Origin: Trebonia sp963795335
GTDB taxonomy: Bacteria > Actinomycetota > Actinomycetes > Streptosporangiales > Streptosporangiaceae
NCBI GenBank assembly: GCA_963795335.1
Contig: CAWCHI010000010.1
Location: 1-64,000 of the forward strand
DNA: 64,000 nt
Direction of reading: 5' to 3'
Made by a program: the position numbers and the translations under genes. Below, piece after piece: positions 45,889 through 54,741 of this stretch. How positions within the stretch are numbered: position 1 is the first letter of the stretch; every line of letters begins with the position of its first letter. A model generated the notes under the pieces. It saw only the letters and a program-made list of their open reading frames with translations. It did not search any database and was not told where the DNA came from.

Positions 45889-47220
45889 ATGTGGACCGCG
45901 AATCGCCGCCGCCTCTACGGCCTCGGCCTGCTCCTGCTCGTCCTGATCGCCGGCTTGCTGGCCGCCTGGTTCGAGCTGAACCACCTCGTGTTCGCCGCCA
46001 TCGGATTCTCCGTTTTGTTCGCGGTCGTACTGTTCGGGGCGATCTGGGACAGCTGGCGGCAGACAACGCCGGCCAGCCTGGAAGCACGCGGGATGACCGC
46101 CGACGAGCGGAACCTGCCGGTCTACGATCCCGGCCTGCGCAAGGACTACGCGCCGATGCTGCCGTTCGGCCTCGGCCTCGGCAGGCAGACGTCGGCCCCG
46201 CGGACACCGCGCCGGGTCACCGCCCAGGCTCCCCGCCGGCGCCCCGCGGCGGGTGCGGCGGTGCTGCCCAGGCCCACGGCGTCCGGCCCGGCCCTGCCGC
46301 CGGGGACCGCTTCGGCCCGCAGGCGCGCCCGCAAGCGAGGCGACATACTGGACGCGGACGCGACCGTCACCCTCACCGGGGAGAGCCGCGACGCGGGCAT
46401 CGACGAGCTCCTGCTCGAGCTGGACGCCCAGCTGGTCGGCCTCCTGCCGGTCAAGAAGAAGGTCGCCGAGATCGGGTCGCTGCTGCTGATCGACCGGGCC
46501 CGGCAGCGGTTCGGGCTCGCCGCTTCCCGGCCGAACCTGCACATGTGCTTCACCGGCCCCCCCGGGACGGGCAAGACGACCGTGGCCCTGATGATGGCCG
46601 ACCTCATCCACCGGCTCGGCTACCTGGAGAAGGGCCAGGTCGTCCACGCCATGCGGGACGACCTGGTGGGCGAGTACATCGGCCAGACGGCGCCGAAGAC
46701 GCGGCACGTGCTGGAGCGGGCGATGGGCGGGGTGCTGTTCATCGACGAGGCGTACACGCTCTACCGGGCGACCGACTCGCGTGACTACGGCCAGGAGTGC
46801 ATCGACATCCTCATGCAGGTGATGGAGAACGAGCGGGAAAAGCTGGTGGTGGTCCTGGCCGGCTACCACGACCGGATGGACCTCTTCTTCGAGTCCAACC
46901 CCGGCATGCGCTCCCGGGTCGCGCACCACCTCGACTTCGCCGCCTACGAGACCAGCGAGCTGCTCGCGATCGGGCAGCTGATGCTGGAAGGGTCGTCCTA
47001 TTACCTGTCCGACCCGGCCGCGCAGGCCCTCCGGGCCCACCTGACGCGGGAGATGGGCCAGGCCCAGTTCGCCAACGCCCGCAGCGTGCGCAACGCGCTC
47101 GAGAACGCCCGCCTGCGCCACGCCTACCGGCTGGCGGCCGAACCGGACCGGGCGTGGACCCGGGATGACCTCATGCGCCTGGAACCGCCGGACATCCTGC
47201 CCGACCTGTACGCGGACTAG
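45889..47220 (+). CDS. Membrane-anchored CbbX/SpoVK-like AAA+ ATPase
   Basis: 443 aa from ATG 45889 (MWTANRRRLYG); no strong ribosome-binding site and a TTG at 45868 is possible. Residues ~8-50 form two membrane helices and ~60-150 a basic Pro/Ala linker. The AAA+ domain carries Walker A GPPGTGKTT, a VGEYIGQTAPKT pore-loop-like segment, Walker B GGVLFIDEAYTLY, sensor VVVLAGYHDRMDLFFESNPGMRSR (arginine finger) and the C-terminal lid SYYLSDPAAQALR ... NARSVRNALENARLRHA. This is the CbbX class (Rubisco activase, EccA C-terminus, SpoVK), but no Rubisco or type VII secretion genes are in the window. The membrane tether is unusual; client unknown. Confidence 0.85.
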   Translation: MWTANRRRLYGLGLLLLVLIAGLLAAWFELNHLVFAAIGFSVLFAVVLFGAIWDSWRQTTPASLEARGMTADERNLPVYDPGLRKDYAPMLPFGLGLGRQTSAPRTPRRVTAQAPRRRPAAGAAVLPRPTASGPALPPGTASARRRARKRGDILDADATVTLTGESRDAGIDELLLELDAQLVGLLPVKKKVAEIGSLLLIDRARQRFGLAASRPNLHMCFTGPPGTGKTTVALMMADLIHRLGYLEKGQVVHAMRDDLVGEYIGQTAPKTRHVLERAMGGVLFIDEAYTLYRATDSRDYGQECIDILMQVMENEREKLVVVLAGYHDRMDLFFESNPGMRSRVAHHLDFAAYETSELLAIGQLMLEGSSYYLSDPAAQALRAHLTREMGQAQFANARSVRNALENARLRHAYRLAAEPDRAWTRDDLMRLEPPDILPDLYAD

Positions 47221-47260
47221 GCCGCGCGGGAAGCGCGGCCCGGCGCTACGACGAGGGCGT

Positions 47261-47464
47261 GAGCGCCGAGATGATCTGGTCACGGTCGCCCGGGTGCTGC
47301 CCTTCGTCACGGTCGCCTTCGCCGCCTTCGCCCCCCTGGCGTCGGCGCTCTACCTGCTGACGGCCGTGGCCTGGACCTACGGTGAGCGCTGGCTATTCGC
47401 CCGCCGCCCTCTCGCCCCGGAGCGCCCCCGGCCGCGGCGGGCTGCGTTACGCTCAGCCGGGTGA
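47261..47464 (+). pseudogene. YidC/Oxa1-like C-terminal remnant
   Basis: In one frame: DDLVTVARVLPFVTVAFAAF, then APLASALYLLTAVAWTYGERWLF. The P-L-A-x-x-L-Y-L-L-T-x-x-x-W-T pattern is the last transmembrane segment of actinobacterial YidC-type insertases. No start codon or earlier helices exist between this and the AAA gene stop at 47220. It ends exactly where the next gene starts. A leftover tail, not a functional insertase. Confidence 0.45.
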
Positions 47465-49092
47465 GCACCGATGCGGGGGTTTCGCCGGTCTTCCGGCTGT
47501 GTGATCAGTACCTGACGCAGTGGGCCGCGCTCGACCCGGTCGCGGCCGGTATGCGCGGCCTGGCCGTATCGTTCGGCGCTGTTACCGACTACAGCCCGGA
47601 CGGCCACGCCGCCCGGGCTGAGCTGACCGCGCGGACGCTGACCGCCCTGGATGGTCTGCCTGTCAGCGGGGAGGCCGACCGGCTCGCAGCCACGTTCCTG
47701 CGCGAGCGGCTGCGGACCCAGGCCGACTACGACGCGGCGGGCGAGCCGCTGCGCGAGCTGCGCTCGCCGATCGGCCGCATCTCGTCCGTCCGCGACAGCG
47801 TCGACCTGCTGCCGCGGACGGACGAGACGGCCTGGCGCGACATCGCCGCCCGGCTCGAGGGCATCCCGGCCATGTTCGCGAGCTGGCGGGCGAGCCTGGC
47901 GGAGGGCCTGCGCCGCGGGCTGCCCGCCGCCCGCAGGCAGGCGCTGGCCGCCGCCGCCCAGGCCGGGCAGTATGCCGCCATCGGCACCCACGGCGCGCTG
48001 GTCGCCGCCTACGGCGACGGGCCGCTGGCGGCCGAGCTGGCGGCGGCGGCCCAGGCCGCCTACGCCGGCTACGCCGAGCTCGGCCGCTACCTGCGCGACG
48101 AGTACGCGCCCGCCGCGACCGAGACCGACGGGGTCGGGGCGGAGCGCTATGCAATCTGCGCCCGGGTCTCCCTCGGGGCCGGCCTGGACGCCCGCGAGGC
48201 GTACCAGTGGGGGTGGGCCGAACTCGCCCGGATCGAGAACGAGCTGGCCGACGAGGCATCCAGGATCAAGCCGGGGGGATCCGTCGAGGAGGCGGCCGAG
48301 ATCCTCGACGCGACCGAGTTCGCCGAGGGGGAAGACGCCTACCAGGCGTGGCTGCAGGACCGTCACGACGAGGCGGTCGAGCGGCTGAACGGCGTCGTCT
48401 TCGACATCCCGCTCCCGCTCCGCCGTATCGACGCAGTGCTGGCCCGCGGGTCGGCCTCGGGCGCGGCCTACTACACCTCGCCCAGCGAGGACTTCAGCCG
48501 CCCGGGCCGCACCTGGTGGCCGCTGGGCGGGCGCTCGTCGTTCTCGACCTGGAACGAGCTCACGACCGTCTTCCACGAGGGCGTGCCCGGCCATCACCTG
48601 CAAGAAGGGGCGGCCCACCTCTCGCCCGGGCTGTCCCGCTTCGCCAAGAGCACCTTCATCAGCGGGCACGGCGAAGGCTGGGCCCTGTACGCCGAGCGGC
48701 TGGCCGACGAGCTCGGCTGGTTCTCCTCGCCCGGCTCGCGGCTGGGCATGCTGTCCGGATCGGCCCTGCGCGCCGCCCGGGTCGTCATCGACATCGGCGT
48801 GCACCTCGGCCTGCCCCTGCCCGACGGCAGCCCCTGGACGTTCGACAAGGCCTGCGCGGTGCTGCGGGACCGCGGCCGGGCCGAGTCGTACCGGGTGGTG
48901 CCGGAGGTAACCCGGTACTTCGGCTGGCCCGGCCAGGCGCCGTCTTACAAGCTGGGGGAGCGCGCCTGGCTCGCCGCCCGGGCCGAGGCGCAGCAGCAGC
49001 CCGGCTTCGACCTCAAGCGCTGGCACACCGCCGCCCTCAGCCTCGGCCCCCTCGGCCTCGACACCCTCACCACCGAGCTGGCCCGCGCATAA
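47461..49092 (+). CDS. DUF885 family putative metallohydrolase (second copy)
   Basis: 543 aa from GTG 47461. Metal motif HEGVPGHHLQEGAA near residue 375, followed by ISGHGEGWALYAERLADELGW with the conserved Glu; both define DUF885. The N-terminal half is alpha-helical (DYSPDGHAARAELTART, PIGRISSVRDSVDLLPRTDE). No signal peptide. It differs clearly from the copy at 23163-24695 (HEVAPGHFSHF), so the two are old paralogues. The stop codon lies within a 40-bp tandem duplication. Confidence 0.88.
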   Translation: MSTDAGVSPVFRLCDQYLTQWAALDPVAAGMRGLAVSFGAVTDYSPDGHAARAELTARTLTALDGLPVSGEADRLAATFLRERLRTQADYDAAGEPLRELRSPIGRISSVRDSVDLLPRTDETAWRDIAARLEGIPAMFASWRASLAEGLRRGLPAARRQALAAAAQAGQYAAIGTHGALVAAYGDGPLAAELAAAAQAAYAGYAELGRYLRDEYAPAATETDGVGAERYAICARVSLGAGLDAREAYQWGWAELARIENELADEASRIKPGGSVEEAAEILDATEFAEGEDAYQAWLQDRHDEAVERLNGVVFDIPLPLRRIDAVLARGSASGAAYYTSPSEDFSRPGRTWWPLGGRSSFSTWNELTTVFHEGVPGHHLQEGAAHLSPGLSRFAKSTFISGHGEGWALYAERLADELGWFSSPGSRLGMLSGSALRAARVVIDIGVHLGLPLPDGSPWTFDKACAVLRDRGRAESYRVVPEVTRYFGWPGQAPSYKLGERAWLAARAEAQQQPGFDLKRWHTAALSLGPLGLDTLTTELARA

Positions 49093-49342
49093 CCCGCAGG
49101 CCACCCCGGGACCCGGTCCGGCCGCCGCATAACCCGCAGGCCACCCCGGGACCCGGTCCGGCCGGCGCTCGACCTCGCACGCCCCAACTGGCCCGCCCGT
49201 CACCCGGTCCGGGTTGTGGGGGTGCCGCGGCCGGGCCTCGCATCCCTCGCGCCCCAACCGGCCCGCCCGTCACCGGTCGGGTGTGGGGGTCCGGCCTGGC
49301 CGGGCCTCGCATCCCTCGCGCCTCAACTGGCCCGCCCGTCAC
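49086..49342. repeat. Two families of tandem repeats after DUF885 gene
   Basis: First, a 40-bp unit beginning CGCATAACCCGCAGGCC, two copies at 49086-49125 and 49126-49164; the first copy includes the stop codon. Second, a ~70-bp unit containing CGCCCCAACTGGCCCGCCCG, three copies ending near 49342. The rest of the 595-bp gap before the kinase holds the 56-bp element and a 9-bp dyad. Confidence 0.8.
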
Positions 49343-49389
49343 TTAGGCGGAGTCCACCACCGACTTTTAGAGGAAACTTTTTTCTATAT

Positions 49390-49445
49390 GGAAACAAATC
49401 GGGCTGCAGCACCGAAAAGTTTCCCGCTTGCCATAAGTTTCCGCG
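49390..49445 (+). repeat. 56-bp intergenic element, copy 2
   Basis: Shares GGAAACxAATCGG, GTTTCC, TGCCA and TTTCCGC with 34435-34490 at identical spacing. Located 243 bp upstream of the kinase gene, in an AT-rich pocket. Confidence 0.55.
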
Positions 49446-49446
49446 C

Positions 49447-49477
49447 TGACACGGCGGCGGGCACGATTGCCGTGTCA
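49447..49477. promoter_or_regulatory. Perfect 9-bp dyad upstream of kinase gene
   Basis: TGACACGGC (49447-49455) and GCCGTGTCA (49469-49477) with a 13-bp spacer, about 210 bp before the kinase start and directly after the 56-bp element. Candidate operator or small hairpin. Confidence 0.4.
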
Positions 49478-49687
49478 CAGCCACCTCTCCAGCCTCAAGC
49501 AGGCCGCGTCCCTCACCGCTACCAGACGTGCCGAAGGGGGCTGGCGGCATCGTGTTTTCCGTTCCGGGCCGATGACCCGAGCGTTCCTCCCGCCGGCGAC
49601 CAGCGAGCACGGCGGGCGATAGCAATTCGTGACCACGCTGGCGGGACCCGGCCGTTAGTGTCCGCGCCGCCCGGGTAACGGAGGCGG

Positions 49688-51073
49688 GTGGAATCAGCTC
49701 TGGAAACGCGGCTACTCGCCGGACGGTACCGGCTCACCTCGGTCATCGGCCAGGGCGGCATGGGCATCGTGTGGCAGGCCCGGGACGAGTTCCTCGAGCG
49801 CGACGTGGCGATCAAGGAGCTGGCCTGGCCCCCGTACGTCTCCGCCGCCGACCGGGAGGCGGGCCGCCGCCGGGCGTTCAGGGAAGCCCGGGCCGCGGCC
49901 CGGCTCAGCCACCGCAACGTGGTCCGCGTCTTCGACATCTTCGAGCACGACGGCAACCCGTGCATCGTCATGGAGCTGCTGCCGCCCCGGTCGCTGCGCG
50001 ACCTGATCGAGCAGGAGGGGCCGCTCAGCCCGGACCGGACCGCGCGGATCGGCCTGCAGGTCCTGGCCGCGCTGCGGGCCGCCCACGAGCTCGGCATCGT
50101 GCACCGGGACGTCAAGCCGGGGAACGTGCTGATCGCCCCGGGGGACCGGGCCGTCCTGGCCGACTTCGGGATCGCGCGCGCAGTCGAGGCCACCGACGGC
50201 GCCACCACCAGCATGCTCATCGGCTCGCCGGCCTACATCGCCCCCGAGCGCGCCAGGGGCGGCCCGTCCGAGCCGGCCGGCGACCTGTGGGGGCTCGGAG
50301 CGTCGCTGTACGCGGCGGTCGAGGGGCACGGGCCGTTCGACCGGGAGGCGGGCGGGCTGGCCAGTCTTACCGCCGTCGTCGTCGACGACCCGGACCCGGC
50401 CGTTCACGCCGGGCCGCTGCTCGGCGCGGTCATCAGCGGGCTGCTGCGCAAGGACCCGGCCGAGCGCCTGGACGCCCACGCGGCCGAGCGGCTGCTTCGC
50501 CGCGCCGCCGAGCCCGCCCCGCTAGCGGCCCCGCCCGCCCCGCTCACGCCCGCTCTCCCCGCGCGGCGGAAGAAGACCTTCGCCCTCCTCGTCCCCGGCC
50601 AGCGGAGGAAGGCCAAGACCACGGCGGCCGCCCTGGCCGGCGCGGCCGCGCTGGCGGTCGCGGTCTCGGTTTCGGCGGCGGCACTGAGCCATCCGGGCCC
50701 GGTCAGCCGCCAGACGGCGCCGCCGCGGGCCGCGGGTACCCGCGCGGCCAGCGCCGTTCCGGCCACCACGGCCACCGGCCCGGCGTCCGCCGCGCCTGCC
50801 CGCGTGGCCGCCGGGACCCGCCTGACTTCCCGTACGTCGTCGGCTCATACATTGTCAGCTCGTACGCCGTCAGCTCGTACGCCGTCAGCGCGTACGTCGT
50901 CGGCACCGCCTTCGCCGGCTCCTCCCGCGGCTGGGCCCCCTCCCGCGGCCGGCCCTCCCCCCGCGGCCGGCCCCGGCGCCGCGGTTAAGCCGGGGAAAGC
51001 CACCCCGCCCGGCCACAGCACGGGCCCGGGCAAGCCGGGCAAGGGCAAGGGCCGCGGCAACGGGAACGGGTAA
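49688..51073 (+). CDS. Transmembrane Ser/Thr protein kinase (Pkn type)
   Basis: 461 aa. The kinase domain at residues ~10-275 is complete: IGQGGMGIVWQARD (glycine loop), DVAIKEL (Lys), GIVHRDVKPGNVLI (catalytic Asp), LADFGIAR, SPAYIAPERA. A basic juxtamembrane stretch RKKTFALLVPGQRRKAK precedes one membrane helix (~318-340). The extracellular part has no PASTA or other sensor domain, only low-complexity Ala/Pro/Ser with SARTP repeats, PPPAAG repeats and a Lys/Gly tail. Start GTG 49688 after ACGGAGG. Substrates unknown. Confidence 0.93.
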   Translation: MESALETRLLAGRYRLTSVIGQGGMGIVWQARDEFLERDVAIKELAWPPYVSAADREAGRRRAFREARAAARLSHRNVVRVFDIFEHDGNPCIVMELLPPRSLRDLIEQEGPLSPDRTARIGLQVLAALRAAHELGIVHRDVKPGNVLIAPGDRAVLADFGIARAVEATDGATTSMLIGSPAYIAPERARGGPSEPAGDLWGLGASLYAAVEGHGPFDREAGGLASLTAVVVDDPDPAVHAGPLLGAVISGLLRKDPAERLDAHAAERLLRRAAEPAPLAAPPAPLTPALPARRKKTFALLVPGQRRKAKTTAAALAGAAALAVAVSVSAAALSHPGPVSRQTAPPRAAGTRAASAVPATTATGPASAAPARVAAGTRLTSRTSSAHTLSARTPSARTPSARTSSAPPSPAPPAAGPPPAAGPPPAAGPGAAVKPGKATPPGHSTGPGKPGKGKGRGNGNG

Positions 51074-51101
51074 GCACGCGCCGGCTCAGGCCAGCGCCGG
51101 T

Positions 51102-52100
51102 TCAGCCCAGCAGTGGAATGATCTGTTTCCCGTAGGCGTCGAGGGTGCCCTCCTCGTCGTCATGCATCAGGTACAGCGCGAACTGGTCGGCGCCGATCTC
51201 GGCCAGCTCGCGCAGCCGCTCGACGTGCGCCTCGGCCGGGCCGAGGAGGCAGAACCGGTCGACGATCTCGTCCGGCACGAAGTCGGTCGACGGGTTGCCC
51301 GCCCGCCCGTGGTGGGAGTAGTCGTAGGCCTGCCGTCCGGCGATGTAGTCGGTCAGCGCGCCGGGCACCGGGCCATCGGTGCCGTAGCGGGCGACCAGGT
51401 CGGCCACGTGGTTGCCGACCATCCCGCCGAACCACCGCAGCTGCTCGCGCTGGTGCGCCAGGTCGGTCCCGACGTAAGCGGGGGCGGCGACGCACATGGT
51501 GATCGAGGCCGGGTCGCGGCCGGCCGCCTCGGCCGCCGCCCGCACCGCGCCGAACGTCCAGCGGGCGATGTCCGGGTCGGCCGTCTGCAGGATGAAGCCG
51601 TCGGCTTGCTCGCCAACCAGGCGCAGCGCCTTCGGGCCGTAGGCGGCCATCCACACCGGCAGCGACGCGCCCGCCTCGACCCAGGGGATACGCAGCGGCT
51701 GGCCATGGTGGATCACCTCGCGCCCTTCGGCTAGCCCCTTGATGACCGACATGGCCGACGACAGGGTGGCCAGGTTGACCGGGGCCTGGCCGATGTACCG
51801 GCGGGCGGAGTCACCGCGGCCGATGCCGCAGATCGTCCGGTTACCGAACGCGTCGTTGAGGGTGGCGAACATCGACGCGATGACCGACCAGTCACGGGTA
51901 CCGGGGTTGGTCACCATCGGCCCGACGGTCATCGTTGACGTCTCGGCCAAGATCCGCGGGTAGATGACAAACGTCTCCTGCCACAGCACGTGCGAGTCGA
52001 AGGTCCAGCCGTAACGGAAGCCGGCCGCTTCGGCCCGCTTCATCATCGCGACGACCGCGCTGGCCGGCGGATTAGGCTGCAGCACCACCCCGAAGTCCAT
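51102..52100 (-). CDS. LLM-class F420-dependent oxidoreductase (TIGR03842-like)
   Basis: 332-aa luciferase-like (beta/alpha)8 protein: MDFGVVLQPNPPASAVVAMM, WTFDSHVLWQETF, GPMVTNPGTRDWSVIASMFATLND and ICGIGRGDSARRYIG fit the F420-binding branch near Mer. It shares strand and ~70-bp spacing with dihydropyrimidinase and nitrilase genes. In actinobacteria this subfamily commonly sits with those two genes, so a redox step in pyrimidine or hydantoin catabolism is inferred; the reaction itself is not established. Confidence 0.85.
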   Translation of the reverse strand: MDFGVVLQPNPPASAVVAMMKRAEAAGFRYGWTFDSHVLWQETFVIYPRILAETSTMTVGPMVTNPGTRDWSVIASMFATLNDAFGNRTICGIGRGDSARRYIGQAPVNLATLSSAMSVIKGLAEGREVIHHGQPLRIPWVEAGASLPVWMAAYGPKALRLVGEQADGFILQTADPDIARWTFGAVRAAAEAAGRDPASITMCVAAPAYVGTDLAHQREQLRWFGGMVGNHVADLVARYGTDGPVPGALTDYIAGRQAYDYSHHGRAGNPSTDFVPDEIVDRFCLLGPAEAHVERLRELAEIGADQFALYLMHDDEEGTLDAYGKQIIPLLG

Positions 52101-52173
52101 GACCGCTCCACCTCTCCGAGTGCCCGGCGGGGTGCAACCAGCCCCCGTTCGGAATGATCGAATGATCCTGGTC

Positions 52174-53607
52174 TCAGACCAGGTACTGGTTGAGCCCGCG
52201 GGACTGGAACGTGCCGTGCCCCCGCGCCCCCCGGAACTCGCCGCCGGCCACCACGATCTTGCCCCGGGAGATGCTGACGTCGACCTTGCCGGTGATCTCC
52301 ATTCCCTCGTAGGCGGAGTAGTCCACGTTCATGTGGTGGGTGGCGGCCGAGAACACCTGCCGGGCGGCCGGGTCGTAGATGACGATGTCGGCGTCGGCCC
52401 CGGCCGCGATGGTGCCCTTGCGCGGATACAGCCCGAACATCCGGGCCGGGGTCGTGGAGCAGGTCTCCACCCAGCGCGGCAGTGTGATCTCGCCCTTGAC
52501 GACCCCCTGGTGCAGCAGGTCCATCCGGTGCTCGACGCCGGGGATGCCGTTGGGGATCTTGGAGAAGTCGCCCCGGCCGAGCTCCTTCTGGTCCTTGAAG
52601 CAGAACGGGCAGTGGTCGGTCGATACGACTGCGAGGTCATTGGTGCGCAGCCCGCGCCACAGCGCGGCGGCGTGGTCGGCCGTCCGCAGTGGGGGCGAGG
52701 CGACGAACTTGGCGCCCTCGAAGCCCGGCCTGGCCAGGTCGTCCAGCGTGAGGTAGAGGTACTGGGGGCAGGTCTCGGCGAAGACGTTCTGCCCCGCGTC
52801 GCGGGCCTCGGCCACCGCCTCCAGCGCCTGGGCGGCCGACAGGTGCACGATGTACAGCGGGCAGCCCGCGACCTTGGCCAGGGTGATGGCGCGGCTGGTG
52901 GCCTCGCCCTCCAGCTCCGGCGGCCGGGTCAGCCCGTGGTAGAGCGGGTCGCCGTGGCCGGCCGCCAGCGCCTGCGCGACCAGCTGGTCGATCGCGATGC
53001 CGTTCTCGGCGTGCATCATGATCGTGGCGCCGGTCCGCTGCGCCTGCTGCATGGCGAGCAGGATCTCGCCGTCGGTGGCGTAGAACACCCCGGGGTAGGC
53101 CATGAACATCTTGAAGCTGGTCACGCCGGCCGCGATGCACGACTCCATTTCCTTGAGCGTCGAGTCGTTGACGTCGGAGACGATCATGTGGAAGCCGTAG
53201 TCGACCGCGCAGTTGCCGTCGGCCTTCTCGTGCCACGCCTCCAGCGTCGCCAGCAGGCTGGTGCCCTTGGCCTGGACCGCGAAGTCGATGATGGTGGTGG
53301 TCCCGCCGTGCGCGGCCGCCGTGGTGCCGGTCTCGAACGTGTCGGCCGAGAAGGTGCCGCCGAACGGCATCTCCATGTGCGTGTGGGCGTCGATGCCCCC
53401 CGGGATCACATACTTCCCGGTGGCATCGATCATCATGTCGGCCCCGGGCTCGGCATCGGCCGCCGCGGTGACGGCGGCGAAGGTCGCGCTGTCGGTGGCG
53501 TCGTCCCGGGCGATCACGGCGGCGATCTTCTCGCCCACGACGAGCACGTCGGCGGCCAGCGTGCCTTCGGCCGTCACCACCGTGCCGCCGCTGATCAGCA
53601 TGCTCAC
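52174..53607 (-). CDS. hydA: Dihydropyrimidinase / D-hydantoinase
   Basis: 477 aa from GTG 53607, overlapping the nitrilase stop (GTGA); ATG 53601 is an alternative. Amidohydrolase metal site: GGIDAHTHMEM (two His), SFKMFMAYPG (carboxylated Lys), MMHAEN, YIVHLSAAQAL and STDHCPF (Asp). Opens 5,6-dihydrouracil/dihydrothymine or 5-substituted hydantoins to N-carbamoyl amino acids. The product is the natural substrate of the adjacent nitrilase-family enzyme. Confidence 0.93.
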   Translation of the reverse strand: MSMLISGGTVVTAEGTLAADVLVVGEKIAAVIARDDATDSATFAAVTAAADAEPGADMMIDATGKYVIPGGIDAHTHMEMPFGGTFSADTFETGTTAAAHGGTTTIIDFAVQAKGTSLLATLEAWHEKADGNCAVDYGFHMIVSDVNDSTLKEMESCIAAGVTSFKMFMAYPGVFYATDGEILLAMQQAQRTGATIMMHAENGIAIDQLVAQALAAGHGDPLYHGLTRPPELEGEATSRAITLAKVAGCPLYIVHLSAAQALEAVAEARDAGQNVFAETCPQYLYLTLDDLARPGFEGAKFVASPPLRTADHAAALWRGLRTNDLAVVSTDHCPFCFKDQKELGRGDFSKIPNGIPGVEHRMDLLHQGVVKGEITLPRWVETCSTTPARMFGLYPRKGTIAAGADADIVIYDPAARQVFSAATHHMNVDYSAYEGMEITGKVDVSISRGKIVVAGGEFRGARGHGTFQSRGLNQYLV

Positions 53608-54446
53608 GGGTGCACGAGCCCTTCGTAGGTGTCCGGCAGGCGGTCCCGGTAGAACTGCCACAGGTCCCTGACCTCGGTCAGCTGGGCCAGGTCGAGGTCG
53701 CGCACCACGACCTCGTCCGCGTCGTCGCCGGCGGCGTCGCCGATCAGCTGGCCCCGCGGGTCGACGAAGTAGGTCTGGCCGTAGAAGTCGTTGTCGCCCA
53801 GCGGCTCGACCCCGACCCGGTTGATGGCGCCGATGAAGTACTCGTTGGCGACCGCCGCGGCCGGCTGCTCCAGCTTCCACAGGTAGGACGACAGGCCCCG
53901 GCTGGTGGCCGACGGGTTGAAGACGATCTTCGCGCCGGCCAGGCCGAGCGCCCGCCAGCCCTCCGGGAAGTGGCGGTCGTAGCAGATGTAGACGCCGATG
54001 CGGCCGACCGCAGTGTCGAACACCGGGTAGCCGAGGTTGCCGGGGCGGAAGTAGAACTTCTCCCAGAAGCCCTTGACCTGCGGCAGGTGGTTCTTGCGGT
54101 ACTTGCCCAGGTAACTTCCGTCGGCGTCGATGACGGCGGCGGTGTTGTAGTAGAGGCCAGGCTGCTCTTCCTCGTACATTGGCGCGACGATGACGATGTG
54201 GTGCTGCCGGGCGACGTCCTGCAGCAGCCGGGTGGTCGGCCCGTCCGGGATCGCCTCGGTGTAGCCGTAGTAGTCGGCGTCCTGCACCTGGCAGAAGTAC
54301 GGCCCGTAGAACAGCTCCTGCAGGCAGACGACCTGCGCTCCGGCGGACGCCGCCGTTTCTATGTGCGCGACCGCGGCTGCGATCATCGAATCCTTGTCCC
54401 CGGTCCACGCCTGCTGGACGAGGGCCGCCCGGACGATCTCCGGCAT
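53604..54446 (-). CDS. Nitrilase-family N-carbamoyl amino acid amidohydrolase
   Basis: 280 aa. Catalytic triad visible: Glu in CLQELFYGPYF, Lys in KYRKNHLPQVKGFWEKFYF and Cys in GVYICYDRHFPEGWR. The sequence is close to beta-ureidopropionase/N-carbamoylputrescine amidase types. It would release ammonia and CO2 from N-carbamoyl-beta-alanine made by the coupled dihydropyrimidinase. First gene of the three-gene minus-strand unit. Confidence 0.9.
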   Translation of the reverse strand: MPEIVRAALVQQAWTGDKDSMIAAAVAHIETAASAGAQVVCLQELFYGPYFCQVQDADYYGYTEAIPDGPTTRLLQDVARQHHIVIVAPMYEEEQPGLYYNTAAVIDADGSYLGKYRKNHLPQVKGFWEKFYFRPGNLGYPVFDTAVGRIGVYICYDRHFPEGWRALGLAGAKIVFNPSATSRGLSSYLWKLEQPAAAVANEYFIGAINRVGVEPLGDNDFYGQTYFVDPRGQLIGDAAGDDADEVVVRDLDLAQLTEVRDLWQFYRDRLPDTYEGLVHP

Positions 54447-54591
54447 CCCAGCCTCCCGAAAACTTGTCTGCTCGCAGCTGACCTTCCCAGTCGCGCCACT
54501 GGTTAGACCGGGCTGATACGCCCGATCGCTCCCGGGTCGGCTGCCGGGCGGCTGGCCTGCGCCGTCCGGGTGCGGCCGCTGTCCGCTCGTG

Positions 54592-54638
54592 AGGGTTCCC
54601 CGGCTACTGTCGCGCCTGTCAGGGTCCCCTGGCTACTG
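54592..54638. repeat. Direct repeat pair in intergenic region
   Basis: AGGGTTCCCCGGCTACTG (54592-54609) and AGGGTCCCCTGGCTACTG (54621-54638), 29 bp apart, in the otherwise featureless 295-bp gap between the nitrilase and universal stress genes. Confidence 0.4.
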
Positions 54639-54741
54639 GACAGACCTACATTTCCGTGACCGATGATGCCACCGCGGCGGCCTCAGGCGGCGGCTTTCGG
54701 CCCGGACGGCGTGGCTGCTGCCGGTGGCCGGCTGATGCCGC

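Noticed and set aside
45889..47220. CbbX Rubisco activase assignment
   Set aside because: AAA core is CbbX-like but there are no cbbL/cbbS genes and the protein has membrane helices, so the specific function is not supported.
49067..49342. 91-aa repetitive minus-strand frame (MTGGPVEARGMRGPA...)
   Set aside because: It is simply a translation of the tandem repeats after the DUF885 gene; no start signal or conservation pattern.
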